From: an uncultured Armatimonadota bacterium
GTDB taxonomy: Bacteria; Armatimonadota; Armatimonadia; Armatimonadales; Armatimonadaceae
NCBI GenBank assembly: GCA_903915615.1
Contig: CAIWTR010000088.1
Location: 1-5,791 of the forward strand
Direction of reading: 5' to 3'
DNA length: 5,791 nt
The notes under the pieces were generated by a model. It had not been told where the DNA came from. It made no database searches and saw nothing but the letters and a program-made list of their open reading frames with translations. Position 1 is the first letter of the stretch, and the number at the start of each line of letters is the position of its first letter. Both the position numbers and the translations under genes were made by a program. This document shows, piece by piece, positions 1 to 5,541 of the stretch.

Positions 1-75
1 ACACACGATGCAGGGATGCTGACCGACAAGGATTACACCCTTGCAGAAGCGATTAGCCTTCTTCTAAAAGATTAA
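1..75 (+). CDS. C-terminal fragment of an unrecognised protein (5' end outside window)
   Basis: Frame 1 is open from the window edge to a TAA at 73-75 and encodes 24 residues, ending in EAISLLLKD. The tail looks like a terminal amphipathic helix with an acidic-basic end. This is too short to assign a family, and I do not recognise it. It is taken as a real gene end because the frame is open to the edge, a hairpin follows the stop immediately, and about 118 bases of non-coding sequence separate it from the next gene. It could still be a chance open frame. Confidence 0.5.
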   Translation, partial: THDAGMLTDKDYTLAEAISLLLKD

Positions 76-95
76 GCCGGGTAGACCCGTGGGCT
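75..95 (+). terminator. Small GC-rich hairpin right after the upstream stop; possible terminator
   Basis: AGCC (75-78) pairs with GGCT (92-95), and GGG (79-81) pairs with CCC (86-88). The loop is TAGA and there is a 3-base bulge at 89-91. The hairpin starts at the stop codon of the upstream fragment. No run of T follows, so an intrinsic terminator is only a weak call. It may instead be a 3'-end stabilising structure. Confidence 0.25.
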
Positions 96-127
96 GCATT
101 CAGTTTGTCGAATAGGCCATCCGCCAG

Positions 128-158
128 TTAACAATCCCAAATATCCGACCGATAAAAT
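128..158 (+). promoter_or_regulatory. Candidate sigma-70-like promoter for the phosphodiesterase gene
   Basis: TTAACA at 128-133 resembles a -35 box. GATAAAAT at 151-158 offers a -10-like element: GATAAA at 17-base spacing or TAAAAT at 19. It lies 36-66 bases before the ATG at 194, a reasonable distance. The match is by eye only, and similar AT-rich words arise by chance. Confidence 0.25.
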
Positions 159-193
159 ACGGCAGCTTCAATAAAGTCTGGAATAACTCAAAA

Positions 194-1027
194 ATGCGAC
201 CTCAAGGTAATTTCCCCACACCTCCATCTGCTGTCAAGCGCGTTGTAATCATCAGCCTGGATGGTGGAAAGCCCGCTGTGATGCGCGTTTCCCGGATGCC
301 GCACCTCGAAGGGATGCTGAAGCACAGCGCATCCACGATGAAAGCCCAGGCCGTCATCCCATCAATCACGCTTGTGAACCACACATCGATGCTGACCGGT
401 GTAAAGCCAGCCAAACACAAAATCACCTGGAATGAATGGGAGCCCCTCAAGGGAATGGTTCCCGTCCCGACGGTCTTTTCGATCGCGAAGAAGTTCAACA
501 AAAAGCTACGAACGGGCCTCTTTGCCGCAAAGCAGAAGTTCACCCACCTCTTCCTCCCAGGCAGCCTCGATAACTACGTCGTCATCAGTGACTACGCCCC
601 GGCCGTGGCAACAGCCGTCGCAGACACCATCCGGCGGAACACACCTGACCTGCTGTTTGTCCACTTTGCTGACCCAGACTCTACGGGTCACACCTACGGC
701 TGGGGTAGCCCGCAGCAAAAGAAGGGCTTTGCAGACTGCGACAAAGGCATCGAGATAATCGTTAGCGCCCTACGCCGCAAAGGCCTGATGGACGAAACCG
801 TCATCCTCATTTCTGCGGACCATGGCGGGCATGAAAAGACGCACGGGATGGATGTCACCGATGACCGCGAGATTCCGTGGATTGCTTACGGCGCTGGCGT
901 CAAAGCAGGCACAAAACTCGGACAGCCAAGCACGTGCGACACCGCTGCAACTGCTCTTTGGCTCCTTGGTATCCCTATCCCAACGGATTTGGATGGCCGT
1001 CCGGTTACAGAAGCCTTTACCCGCTAA
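194..1027 (+). CDS. Alkaline-phosphatase-superfamily phosphodiesterase / nucleotide pyrophosphatase-like
   Basis: The 277-residue protein has the metal-site pattern of the type I phosphodiesterase/nucleotide pyrophosphatase (NPP) branch of the alkaline phosphatase superfamily. ISLDGG carries the first metal aspartate (D23). PSITLVNHTSMLTG carries the expected nucleophile T59 and the NH pair typical of NPPs. DPDSTGHTYG supplies D162 and H166, SADHGGH supplies D209 and H210, and HGMD supplies H217. Both zinc sites therefore look complete. By family knowledge such enzymes hydrolyse phosphodiester or phosphomonoester bonds; the substrate cannot be read here. It is shorter than many NPPs, since the cap region between residues 70 and 150 is compact. 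No signal peptide or membrane segment is visible, so a cytoplasmic protein is inferred. The ATG at 194 sits 17 residues before the first core strand and has only a weak ribosome-binding site. It appears monocistronic, and its stop overlaps the convergent arabinanase gene. Confidence 0.88.
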   Translation: MRPQGNFPTPPSAVKRVVIISLDGGKPAVMRVSRMPHLEGMLKHSASTMKAQAVIPSITLVNHTSMLTGVKPAKHKITWNEWEPLKGMVPVPTVFSIAKKFNKKLRTGLFAAKQKFTHLFLPGSLDNYVVISDYAPAVATAVADTIRRNTPDLLFVHFADPDSTGHTYGWGSPQQKKGFADCDKGIEIIVSALRRKGLMDETVILISADHGGHEKTHGMDVTDDREIPWIAYGAGVKAGTKLGQPSTCDTAATALWLLGIPIPTDLDGRPVTEAFTR

Positions 1028-1971
1028 CGAACCGCCGCGGGGTCGACGACAGGGGCATCCCGGTCGACCTCAGGCCACCCGGCACGCGTCCAGCTAATCG
1101 GACGAATCCCAAGCGTCGTCACGCAACGCGGCACACTTTTGTCGTACCAATGATGAACCAAATAGTCGGTACGGCCAGCCGTCGTGATCATCGCGTGCCC
1201 CGGACCCGCCATTTGACCGCGGCCATCGAGGAGCATCGTCCCGCCACCTTCACTCAGCTTTTGGCCAGCGGCATCGAGGAATTCGCCATCGATGGCCCGG
1301 CTGCGCCCAACACGGATGTTGTATGTTGACTCCGAACCCCGGCAGCAAAAGTCAAAGCTGACGACTAAGTACCACCACCCACGCCGAAAGAAAAACGCAG
1401 GGGCCTCAATCGCATGCGGAAGCTCTGGACGCTGCGCAACACAGCTCATTTGGTAGCTGGTATCAACACGCGTCGCCGCAGCATTTAGGCGAAAACGCTG
1501 ACATCCACCCCAAAACGAGCCGAGCGTCATCCACCAGACACCCTTGTCATCCTTAGCAACGGATGGATCAATCGCATTGTAGTGATCCGTCGGTAAGGAC
1601 TCGACGACGATGCCTTCATCCTTCCAGGCATAATCGGGATGCGAGGGGTCAAGCACTTTATTCGATGCCAGACAGATCGCACTGCGGTTCTTGCCAAAGG
1701 CGCTGACCGAGTAATACAAATGCCAGCGCGCTCCGACTTTTACAAGATCCGGTGCCCAGAGATTCTTTGCATTGGGCTGAACTTTCAATGCGCTCTCAGG
1801 CAGCGGCTTGAAGATCTCTTGAACGTATTGCCACTTACGGCCATCCGTGCTTTTACGGAGCCCAATCCCCGGTCCCGTCGAAACCAGCCACCAGATCCCG
1901 GCATCGACAACAATTGTTGGGTCGTGCGCGAGGCGGATATCTCCAGTGAGCGTTAGTGGCTTTTGCGGCAT
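1024..1971 (-). CDS. GH43 endo-1,5-alpha-L-arabinanase-like glycoside hydrolase, no signal peptide
   Basis: The 315-residue protein has the five-bladed beta-propeller signature of GH43 arabinanases. The catalytic base is D17 in AHDPTIV. NLWAPDL and the YYSVSAFGKNRSAI stretch lie near residues 70-98. The pKa-modulating aspartate is D135 in YNAIDPSV, followed by GSFWGG. The proton donor is E189 in AIEAPAFF. A histidine in VHHWYD (about 273-277) matches the metal-binding position of the family. The catalytic triad is therefore intact. The expected reaction is hydrolysis of alpha-1,5-arabinan or its oligosaccharides. The ATG at 1971 has AGGGA about 6 bases upstream, and an in-frame TAG at 1983-1981 excludes a longer start. 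The protein therefore has no signal peptide and is probably intracellular. The first 17 codons are the part copied in the upstream 124-bp repeats. The stop overlaps that of the convergent phosphodiesterase. It likely follows the VOC gene in the same transcription unit. Confidence 0.9.
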   Translation of the reverse strand: MPQKPLTLTGDIRLAHDPTIVVDAGIWWLVSTGPGIGLRKSTDGRKWQYVQEIFKPLPESALKVQPNAKNLWAPDLVKVGARWHLYYSVSAFGKNRSAICLASNKVLDPSHPDYAWKDEGIVVESLPTDHYNAIDPSVAKDDKGVWWMTLGSFWGGCQRFRLNAAATRVDTSYQMSCVAQRPELPHAIEAPAFFFRRGWWYLVVSFDFCCRGSESTYNIRVGRSRAIDGEFLDAAGQKLSEGGGTMLLDGRGQMAGPGHAMITTAGRTDYLVHHWYDKSVPRCVTTLGIRPISWTRAGWPEVDRDAPVVDPAAVR

Positions 1972-1999
1972 TGCAGGTCCCTATTCTATTTTTTGATTT

Positions 2000-2095
2000 C
2001 TATTTTGAAGATGTCAGAGTAGCCCAGCAGAAAAATATGGTCGGGTCGTGTGCGAGGCGGATATCTCCAGTAAGCGTTAGTGGCTTTTGCGGCAT
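2000..2095 (-). pseudogene. Truncated copy of the GH43 5' end (second repeat unit), 31-codon ORF
   Basis: The ATG at 2095 is preceded by the same AGGGACC ribosome-binding region as the full gene. It encodes MPQKPLTLTGDIRLAHDP, then diverges to TIFFCWATLTSSK and a TAG at 2002-2000. The copied part ends at the catalytic-base codon (HDP), so the product has no enzymatic core. The two base differences from the full gene within the copied codons (1927 and 1948 versus 2051 and 2072) are both synonymous. It is either a dead duplicate of the gene start or a translated short upstream ORF; translation cannot be judged from sequence. Confidence 0.6.
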
Positions 2096-2123
2096 CGCAG
2101 GTCCCTATTCTATTTTTCGATTT

Positions 2124-2219
2124 CTATTTTGAAGATGTCTGAGTAGCACAGCAGAAAAATACGGTCGGGTCGTGCGCGAGGCGGATATCTCCAGTGAGCG
2201 TTAGTGGCTTTTGCGGCAT
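2124..2219 (-). pseudogene. Truncated copy of the GH43 5' end (third, partial repeat unit), 31-codon ORF
   Basis: The ATG at 2219 has GGAG with about 7 bases spacing, in an upstream context unlike the other two copies. It encodes the same 18-residue head as the arabinanase, then TVFFCCATQTSSK and a TAG at 2126-2124. It starts 39 bases after the stop of the VOC gene, so it would be the second reading frame of a shared transcript. This may be the original position of the gene start, with the other copies inserted downstream (inference). The head is identical in DNA to the real gene start; the tail differs from copy 2 by three non-synonymous changes. Confidence 0.55.
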
Positions 2220-2258
2220 TGCTGGTCTCCAAATATCGTTTCTAAGTAGTATCTGTCC

Positions 2259-2612
2259 CTACTTATTGGATGTCTCAGTCTCCCAATTACTACCATCAAA
2301 CGTAATAATCTCGATGTGTTGTCCGCACGGGCCATCGATGTAAAACGACTCGGTGCCATCGCGGTGGAGCTTGGTTTCTTTGCCATACTTTGCAGCCTGA
2401 CGCACAAGCTCGACACGTGAAACACGCCACGCAAGGTGCCCCGGATGCTCATCCCGCACCACAAATGCTAGCTTGACCCCGCCGGCTTCGACAAATGCCC
2501 ATGTGGCATCCTGATGCAAAACCGTGCTTCCGGGCACGAGCTCCGTATAAAACGAGACCGCGGCGGCGATGTCCGGCACGACCTGCGCGATGTGATCAAA
2601 AGTCCATTCCAT
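2259..2612 (-). CDS. VOC / glyoxalase-bleomycin-resistance fold protein
   Basis: The 117-residue protein has the paired beta-alpha-beta-beta-beta layout of the vicinal oxygen chelate superfamily. It opens FDHIAQVVPDIAAAVSFYTE, the usual first strand and helix, with metal-ligand candidate H7. H59 in HPGHLAWRV and E101 in GQHIEIITF are further ligand candidates. The second ligand position is near K47-L48 of VKLAF, where many active members have Q or E, so the metal site may be incomplete. The GPCGQHIEI ending is typical of glyoxalase/dioxygenase-like members. Function could be lactoylglutathione lyase-like, epimerase-like or ligand binding; sequence does not decide. I chose the ATG at 2612 because MEWTFDHI matches the normal family N-terminus. 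The in-frame ATG at 2654 would add 14 residues with no fold role. It lies upstream of, and probably co-transcribed with, the arabinanase region. Confidence 0.8.
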   Translation of the reverse strand: MEWTFDHIAQVVPDIAAAVSFYTELVPGSTVLHQDATWAFVEAGGVKLAFVVRDEHPGHLAWRVSRVELVRQAAKYGKETKLHRDGTESFYIDGPCGQHIEIITFDGSNWETETSNK

Positions 2613-2713
2613 ACCGGATTCTACTCGTTTACATTTGAAATACATCTGCCACATCGCACAATCGGAAGATAACTATCCTCGTGACCAGCCCGGCTACGTC
2701 CGACAATCGAAGT
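2613..2713. promoter_or_regulatory. Divergent intergenic region between the VOC and GH44 genes
   Basis: About 100 bases separate the two divergent starts, so promoters for both strands are expected here or just inside the genes. It holds AT-rich words such as TTTACATTTGAAATA on the + strand and TAGAAT near the VOC start on the minus strand. I cannot pair any of them into a convincing -35/-10 set. No clear operator dyad was seen. Confidence 0.35.
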
Positions 2714-4333
2714 ATGGATACAAAGGATGTCAGCTTCCTCCTTGGTGGAGCCGCCCTCACCGTTGCCGGCTGCCGCCGCGCCGCCACCGCAGGTCCGGAA
2801 CAAAATGTCATCACCATCGATGTCACTCGCAACCGCCATCCGATATCACCTGAAATCTACGGCGCGAGCTACGCCCAAACGGATGCCCCTGGCTACCGCT
2901 GCCCCATCGACCGCTTCGGCGGCAATAACACATCCCGCTACAACTGGATGGCAAATGCCGATAACAAAGGCTCAGACTGGTTCTTTGAGACCATCCCGCA
3001 CGACAACCCAAAGCCCGGCGGATTTGTGGATGACTTTTGCACAAAGGCTCGAACGGCTGGCGCTGCGGCGATGATCACGATCCCGATGACGGGTTGGATT
3101 GCACAGCCCGCCCCCGGACGAAAGAAAGCGTGGAGCTTTTCGGTCTCGAAGTATGGGCGTCAGGAGAAAACGGATGCCCAGTTCTGCCCGGATGCGGGAA
3201 ATGGCAAGCGCCCGGATGGCAAAGCAATCACGGGAAATACCCCCGCGGATGCCAACATCGCAGCGACTCCAGACACATTCAAGCCCTGGGTACAGAAGCT
3301 GGCGACAACCTTTCCAAACATCAAATATCTCCTCCTCGACAATGAACCCGGTCTCTGGCACGAGACGCACCGGGATATTATTCCGACCGGCGTGAGCATC
3401 GATGACCTCTGGCAGCGCTCCCTCGCCACCAGCAAAATGTGTAAGTCCGCGGCGCCAAAGGCACAGGTCTGTGGTCCGGAAGAATGGGGCTGGACGGGGT
3501 TTCAGTACTCCCCCCGGGATGCGCAACACGGTAAGGAAAATGGCTGGAACAACCCATTCAAGCCGATGCCGGACCGCAAGCAACACGGGAATGTCGACCC
3601 GATGACGTATCTCCTCAAGAAGTTTGCTGCGGAGGAGAAAGCAAGTGGGAAGCGTCTCTTGGATGTCTTTACTCTCCACTTCTATCCGCAGGGCGGAGAG
3701 TTCAGCGGCGATACCAGCCCATCAATGGTTAAGCGTCGGGCACGAAGCACGCGGGCGCTCTGGGATCCAGCCTACAAAGATGAGACATGGATTTCGGACA
3801 CGGTTCGCCTGATTCCTCGGATGCACGAGTGGGTCAAAAACAACTACCCGGGGACGCGGATTGGGATTACGGAATACTCCTGGGGCGGGGATGAACATAG
3901 CAGTGGCGCGACTTCACAAGCGGATATTTTAGGAATTTTCGGACGCGAACGCCTCGATATTGGCTGTCGCTGGACGAGTCCAAAGGCGGGTTCACCGGCG
4001 TACAACGCGATGGCGATGTACACAAACGCGGATGGTCAGGGCCACGGATTTGGGGATATTTCTGTGCACTGTGCAGTAGCAGAGCCTGATTTGCTCTCGG
4101 CATTTGCAGCCATTGAAAGTAAATCTAAGTTATTGACTATTATGGTCATCAACAAAGAAGCTGGCTCACGGACGATTACATTGGCATTGAATGGACACTC
4201 CGCGGGCAAAGCAGCCGTTTATACCCTAGGTGCGGACAACAATTTAGTTGCCCAACAGGGTGTGGATGTCAGCGGCAGGATTACCGTGCCGGGACCATCG
4301 GTTGTCCTCATGAGGATTCCTGCAAAAGCTTGA
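2714..4333 (+). CDS. GH44 endo-beta-1,4-glucanase / xyloglucanase, predicted lipoprotein
   Basis: The 539-residue protein matches glycoside hydrolase family 44 along its length. RFGGNNTSRYNW (about 67-78) and SDWFFETIP form the N-terminal barrel signature. LLLDNEPGLWHETHRDI carries the acid/base glutamate (about E211). GITEYSWGG carries the nucleophile (about E387). The C-terminal 70 residues form the beta domain that packs on the family's TIM barrel. Known family members cleave beta-1,4-glucans, often xyloglucan. The N-terminus has a hydrophobic stretch ending LTVAGC, a lipobox with C20, so secretion and lipid anchoring are inferred, though the n-region lacks net positive charge. The start is uncertain: ATG at 2714 gives a 20-residue signal, while GTG at 2681 adds 11 residues and has GGAAG 12 bases upstream. 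There is no attached carbohydrate-binding module or dockerin. It is divergent from the VOC gene and upstream of the quinone oxidoreductase. Confidence 0.92.
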   Translation: MDTKDVSFLLGGAALTVAGCRRAATAGPEQNVITIDVTRNRHPISPEIYGASYAQTDAPGYRCPIDRFGGNNTSRYNWMANADNKGSDWFFETIPHDNPKPGGFVDDFCTKARTAGAAAMITIPMTGWIAQPAPGRKKAWSFSVSKYGRQEKTDAQFCPDAGNGKRPDGKAITGNTPADANIAATPDTFKPWVQKLATTFPNIKYLLLDNEPGLWHETHRDIIPTGVSIDDLWQRSLATSKMCKSAAPKAQVCGPEEWGWTGFQYSPRDAQHGKENGWNNPFKPMPDRKQHGNVDPMTYLLKKFAAEEKASGKRLLDVFTLHFYPQGGEFSGDTSPSMVKRRARSTRALWDPAYKDETWISDTVRLIPRMHEWVKNNYPGTRIGITEYSWGGDEHSSGATSQADILGIFGRERLDIGCRWTSPKAGSPAYNAMAMYTNADGQGHGFGDISVHCAVAEPDLLSAFAAIESKSKLLTIMVINKEAGSRTITLALNGHSAGKAAVYTLGADNNLVAQQGVDVSGRITVPGPSVVLMRIPAKA

Positions 4334-4343
4334 TGTGCCGATG

Positions 4344-4363
4344 ATGTTGCCTCGTGGCGGCAT
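4344..4363 (+). other. 8-bp hairpin with UCGU loop between GH44 and quinone oxidoreductase genes
   Basis: ATGTTGCC (4344-4351) pairs with GGCGGCAT (4356-4363) through six Watson-Crick pairs and two G-U pairs, closing a four-base loop. A second, wider pairing GATGTT/AACATC (4343-4348 with 4374-4379) competes with it. No T run follows, so a strong terminator is unlikely. It may stabilise the GH44 transcript end or reduce read-through into the next gene. Confidence 0.3.
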
Positions 4364-4380
4364 GCCCTAGAATAACATCC

Positions 4381-4386
4381 GGAGGG
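4381..4386 (+). promoter_or_regulatory. Strong ribosome-binding site (GGAGGG) of the quinone oxidoreductase gene
   Basis: GGAGGG lies 7 bases before the ATG at 4394. It is among the best Shine-Dalgarno matches in the window and fixes this start. Confidence 0.8.
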
Positions 4387-4393
4387 CTTACCG

Positions 4394-5380
4394 ATGCGTG
4401 CCGTGCAGATTGCTCAGTTTGGGGATACGGGTGTTTTGGATGTTGTGGAGCTGCCGATTCCTGACCCTGGAGCCAATCAGGTACGCATTCGCGTGATGGC
4501 GGCTGGGGTTAATCCGGTTGACACCTATGTCCGCTCGGGTGCGTATGGCGACCGTCCGATGCCGGTTTCCCTTGGCTTTGATGCGGCAGGCATCATCGAT
4601 TCCGTTGGCCCTGGCGTTGATGCATCCGTTATCGGCACGCGCGTCTACACATGCACGGCACTTCCCGGTGCTTATGCCCAGTTCGCGCTCGTCGATATCG
4701 ACCGAACCTATCCCCTCCCGGACAACATTTCGTTTGACCAGGGCGCCGCGATTGGTATCCCCTATGCCACTGCCTTTGCAGCATTGCACCAACATGCATC
4801 CACAAATGCGACATCCACGGTCTTTGTCCACGGCGGCTCCGGCGGAGTCGGCATCCCGACGATTGAGCTCGCAAAGCTCGCGGGCGCGCGTGTGGCGGCG
4901 AGCTGCGGCACGGATGCAGGCGAAGAAATCCTAAAGGCCCACGGAGCGGACATAATTGTTCGTCACGACAAGGATGGCTATCTCGACACGCTAACCACAT
5001 TGGTAAGTGCACCGGGTCCCGCGGGGCAAACGGGCATCGATACGATTGTCGAGATGGCAGCGCACATCAATCTTGGAAATGACCTGACGCTGCTAAACAA
5101 CCGCGGCACGGTGGTGGTGGTTGGTAGCCGTGGCCCGGTTCAGATCAATGCACGGGATGTGATGCGCCGCGATGCGCGGATTCAGGGGATGTTGTTGTTT
5201 AATTTGACATCCGATGAGCGTCAGGAAATCCACAGCAAGCTCTATCCGCTCTTGTTGGATGGTTTGCTAAGTCCACGGGTTGCGGCGACGCTTCCGCTGG
5301 ACGCTGTACGGGATGCGCATGTCCGTGTTCTCCAATCGGGTATCGGTGGAAAAATCGTGCTGAATCCATGGACAGTGTAG
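4394..5380 (+). CDS. Zinc-independent MDR NADPH:quinone oxidoreductase, zeta-crystallin type
   Basis: The 328-residue protein is a complete medium-chain dehydrogenase/reductase of the quinone oxidoreductase class. The N-terminal GroES-like domain holds GVNPVDTYVRSGAY (38-51), the class signature that replaces zinc-ligand motifs. GAAIGIPYATAFAAL (117-131) leads into the Rossmann domain, whose cofactor loop is VHGGSGGVG (145-153). No structural-zinc cysteine cluster is present. The IDTIVEMAA, NLGNDLTLL, VVVVGSRG and INARD segments resemble animal zeta-crystallin more than the short E. coli Qor as I recall them. The expected reaction is NADPH-dependent reduction of quinones or related enones in the cytoplasm. 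The start is fixed by GGAGGG. Spacing of 60 bases after the GH44 stop allows read-through, but a functional link to glucanase is not obvious. The nitroreductase downstream fits a redox-detoxification theme better. Confidence 0.9.
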   Translation: MRAVQIAQFGDTGVLDVVELPIPDPGANQVRIRVMAAGVNPVDTYVRSGAYGDRPMPVSLGFDAAGIIDSVGPGVDASVIGTRVYTCTALPGAYAQFALVDIDRTYPLPDNISFDQGAAIGIPYATAFAALHQHASTNATSTVFVHGGSGGVGIPTIELAKLAGARVAASCGTDAGEEILKAHGADIIVRHDKDGYLDTLTTLVSAPGPAGQTGIDTIVEMAAHINLGNDLTLLNNRGTVVVVGSRGPVQINARDVMRRDARIQGMLLFNLTSDERQEIHSKLYPLLLDGLLSPRVAATLPLDAVRDAHVRVLQSGIGGKIVLNPWTV

Positions 5381-5393
5381 TGAACAGCGCACC

Positions 5394-5434
5394 GTTTTTT
5401 GCAGCCCCTTAGAAAATCAGAGGCTGCTGGGAAC
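5394..5434. terminator. Long imperfect hairpin after the quinone oxidoreductase; possible terminator
   Basis: GCAGCC (5401-5406) pairs with GGCTGC (5422-5427). After one T-T mismatch the stem continues as GTTTTT (5394-5399) against GGGAAC (5429-5434), using G-U pairs. That gives about 12 pairs in total, starting 14 bases after the stop. On the + strand no T run follows directly; the T run lies inside the 5' arm. Transcript-end structure is likely, but a classical intrinsic terminator is not proven. Confidence 0.4.
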
Positions 5435-5452
5435 CGCAAGAGACGAAAATTC

Positions 5453-5472
5453 GTTTTACTGCATGGTAAAAC
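5453..5472. promoter_or_regulatory. Perfect 7-bp dyad GTTTTAC-N6-GTAAAAC, candidate operator
   Basis: Left arm 5453-5459 and right arm 5466-5472 are perfect inverted copies with a 6-base spacer. It lies about 70-90 bases before the nitroreductase start, in non-coding sequence. Size and symmetry suit a dimeric repressor. The cognate regulator is not in the window. Confidence 0.45.
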
Positions 5473-5485
5473 AAAAGCGAATCAC

Positions 5486-5519
5486 TTTACTCGCCGGTAA
5501 GCACTTACACTCTGGTGAG
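5486..5519. promoter_or_regulatory. Cluster of further TTAC-N6-GTRA dyads, candidate operator region
   Basis: TTTAC (5486-5490), N6, GTAAG (5497-5501) repeats the arm sequence and spacer of the dyad at 5453-5472. The centres are 31 bases apart, close to three helical turns. GTAAG (5497-5501) also forms a perfect inverted pair with CTTAC (5504-5508). CTTAC (5504-5508), N6, GTGAG (5515-5519) is a third, one-mismatch dyad. This puts six half-sites within about 65 bases ahead of the nitroreductase start. Confidence 0.4.
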
Positions 5520-5527
5520 CAGATAAA

Positions 5528-5534
5528 TGAGGAA
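5528..5534 (+). promoter_or_regulatory. Ribosome-binding site (TGAGGAA) of the nitroreductase gene
   Basis: GAGG at 5529-5532 lies 9 bases before the ATG at 5542. It supports that start over the overlapping frame that opens at 5463. Confidence 0.65.
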
Positions 5535-5541
5535 AATATAG

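Larger units (their letters stand above)
1919..2227. repeat. 124-bp tandem repeat, about 2.5 copies, carrying the arabinanase start region
   Basis: Copies are 1919-2042, 2043-2166 and a partial 2167-2227. The spacing is exactly 124 bases with no indels. Copies 1 and 2 differ at seven positions (1927, 1948, 1972, 1994, 2016, 2024, 2038), about 94% identity. The partial third copy is identical to copy 1 over 1919-1974 but differs from copy 2 at three of those sites. Read on the minus strand, each unit holds a ribosome-binding site, ATG, codons 1-17 of the GH43 gene, then about 63 bases of AT-rich spacer. The point mutations argue against an assembly artefact. A single simple duplication would give a whole number of units, so the half copy implies a more complex origin. 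Confidence 0.93.

Noticed and set aside
877..1329. 150-residue + strand ORF across the convergent gene junction
   Set aside because: It overlaps the end of the phosphodiesterase in another frame and is antisense to the conserved C-terminal half of the arabinanase. It has no recognisable domain.
1919..2227. CRISPR array or assembly artefact as the explanation for the repeats
   Set aside because: The 124-base units are contiguous with no unique spacers and contain coding sequence, unlike CRISPR. Seven point differences between copies argue against a simple assembly duplication.
2613..2654. Longer VOC protein starting at 2654
   Set aside because: The extra 14 residues (MWQMYFKCKRVESG) add nothing to the fold. 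The family N-terminus matches MEWTFDHI at 2612.
2972..3679. 235-residue minus-strand ORF inside the GH44 gene
   Set aside because: It lies wholly antisense to a strongly supported GH44 frame and has no family motif. Long shadow frames are common in GC-rich genes.
4388..4831. 147-residue minus-strand ORF over the quinone oxidoreductase start
   Set aside because: It is antisense to a well-supported gene and its composition is the mirror of that gene's codons. There is no motif or start signal.
5394..5460. Riboswitch between the quinone oxidoreductase and nitroreductase
   Set aside because: The hairpin and following bases do not match the conserved core of any riboswitch class I know. A transcript-end hairpin plus protein-binding dyads explains the structure more simply.
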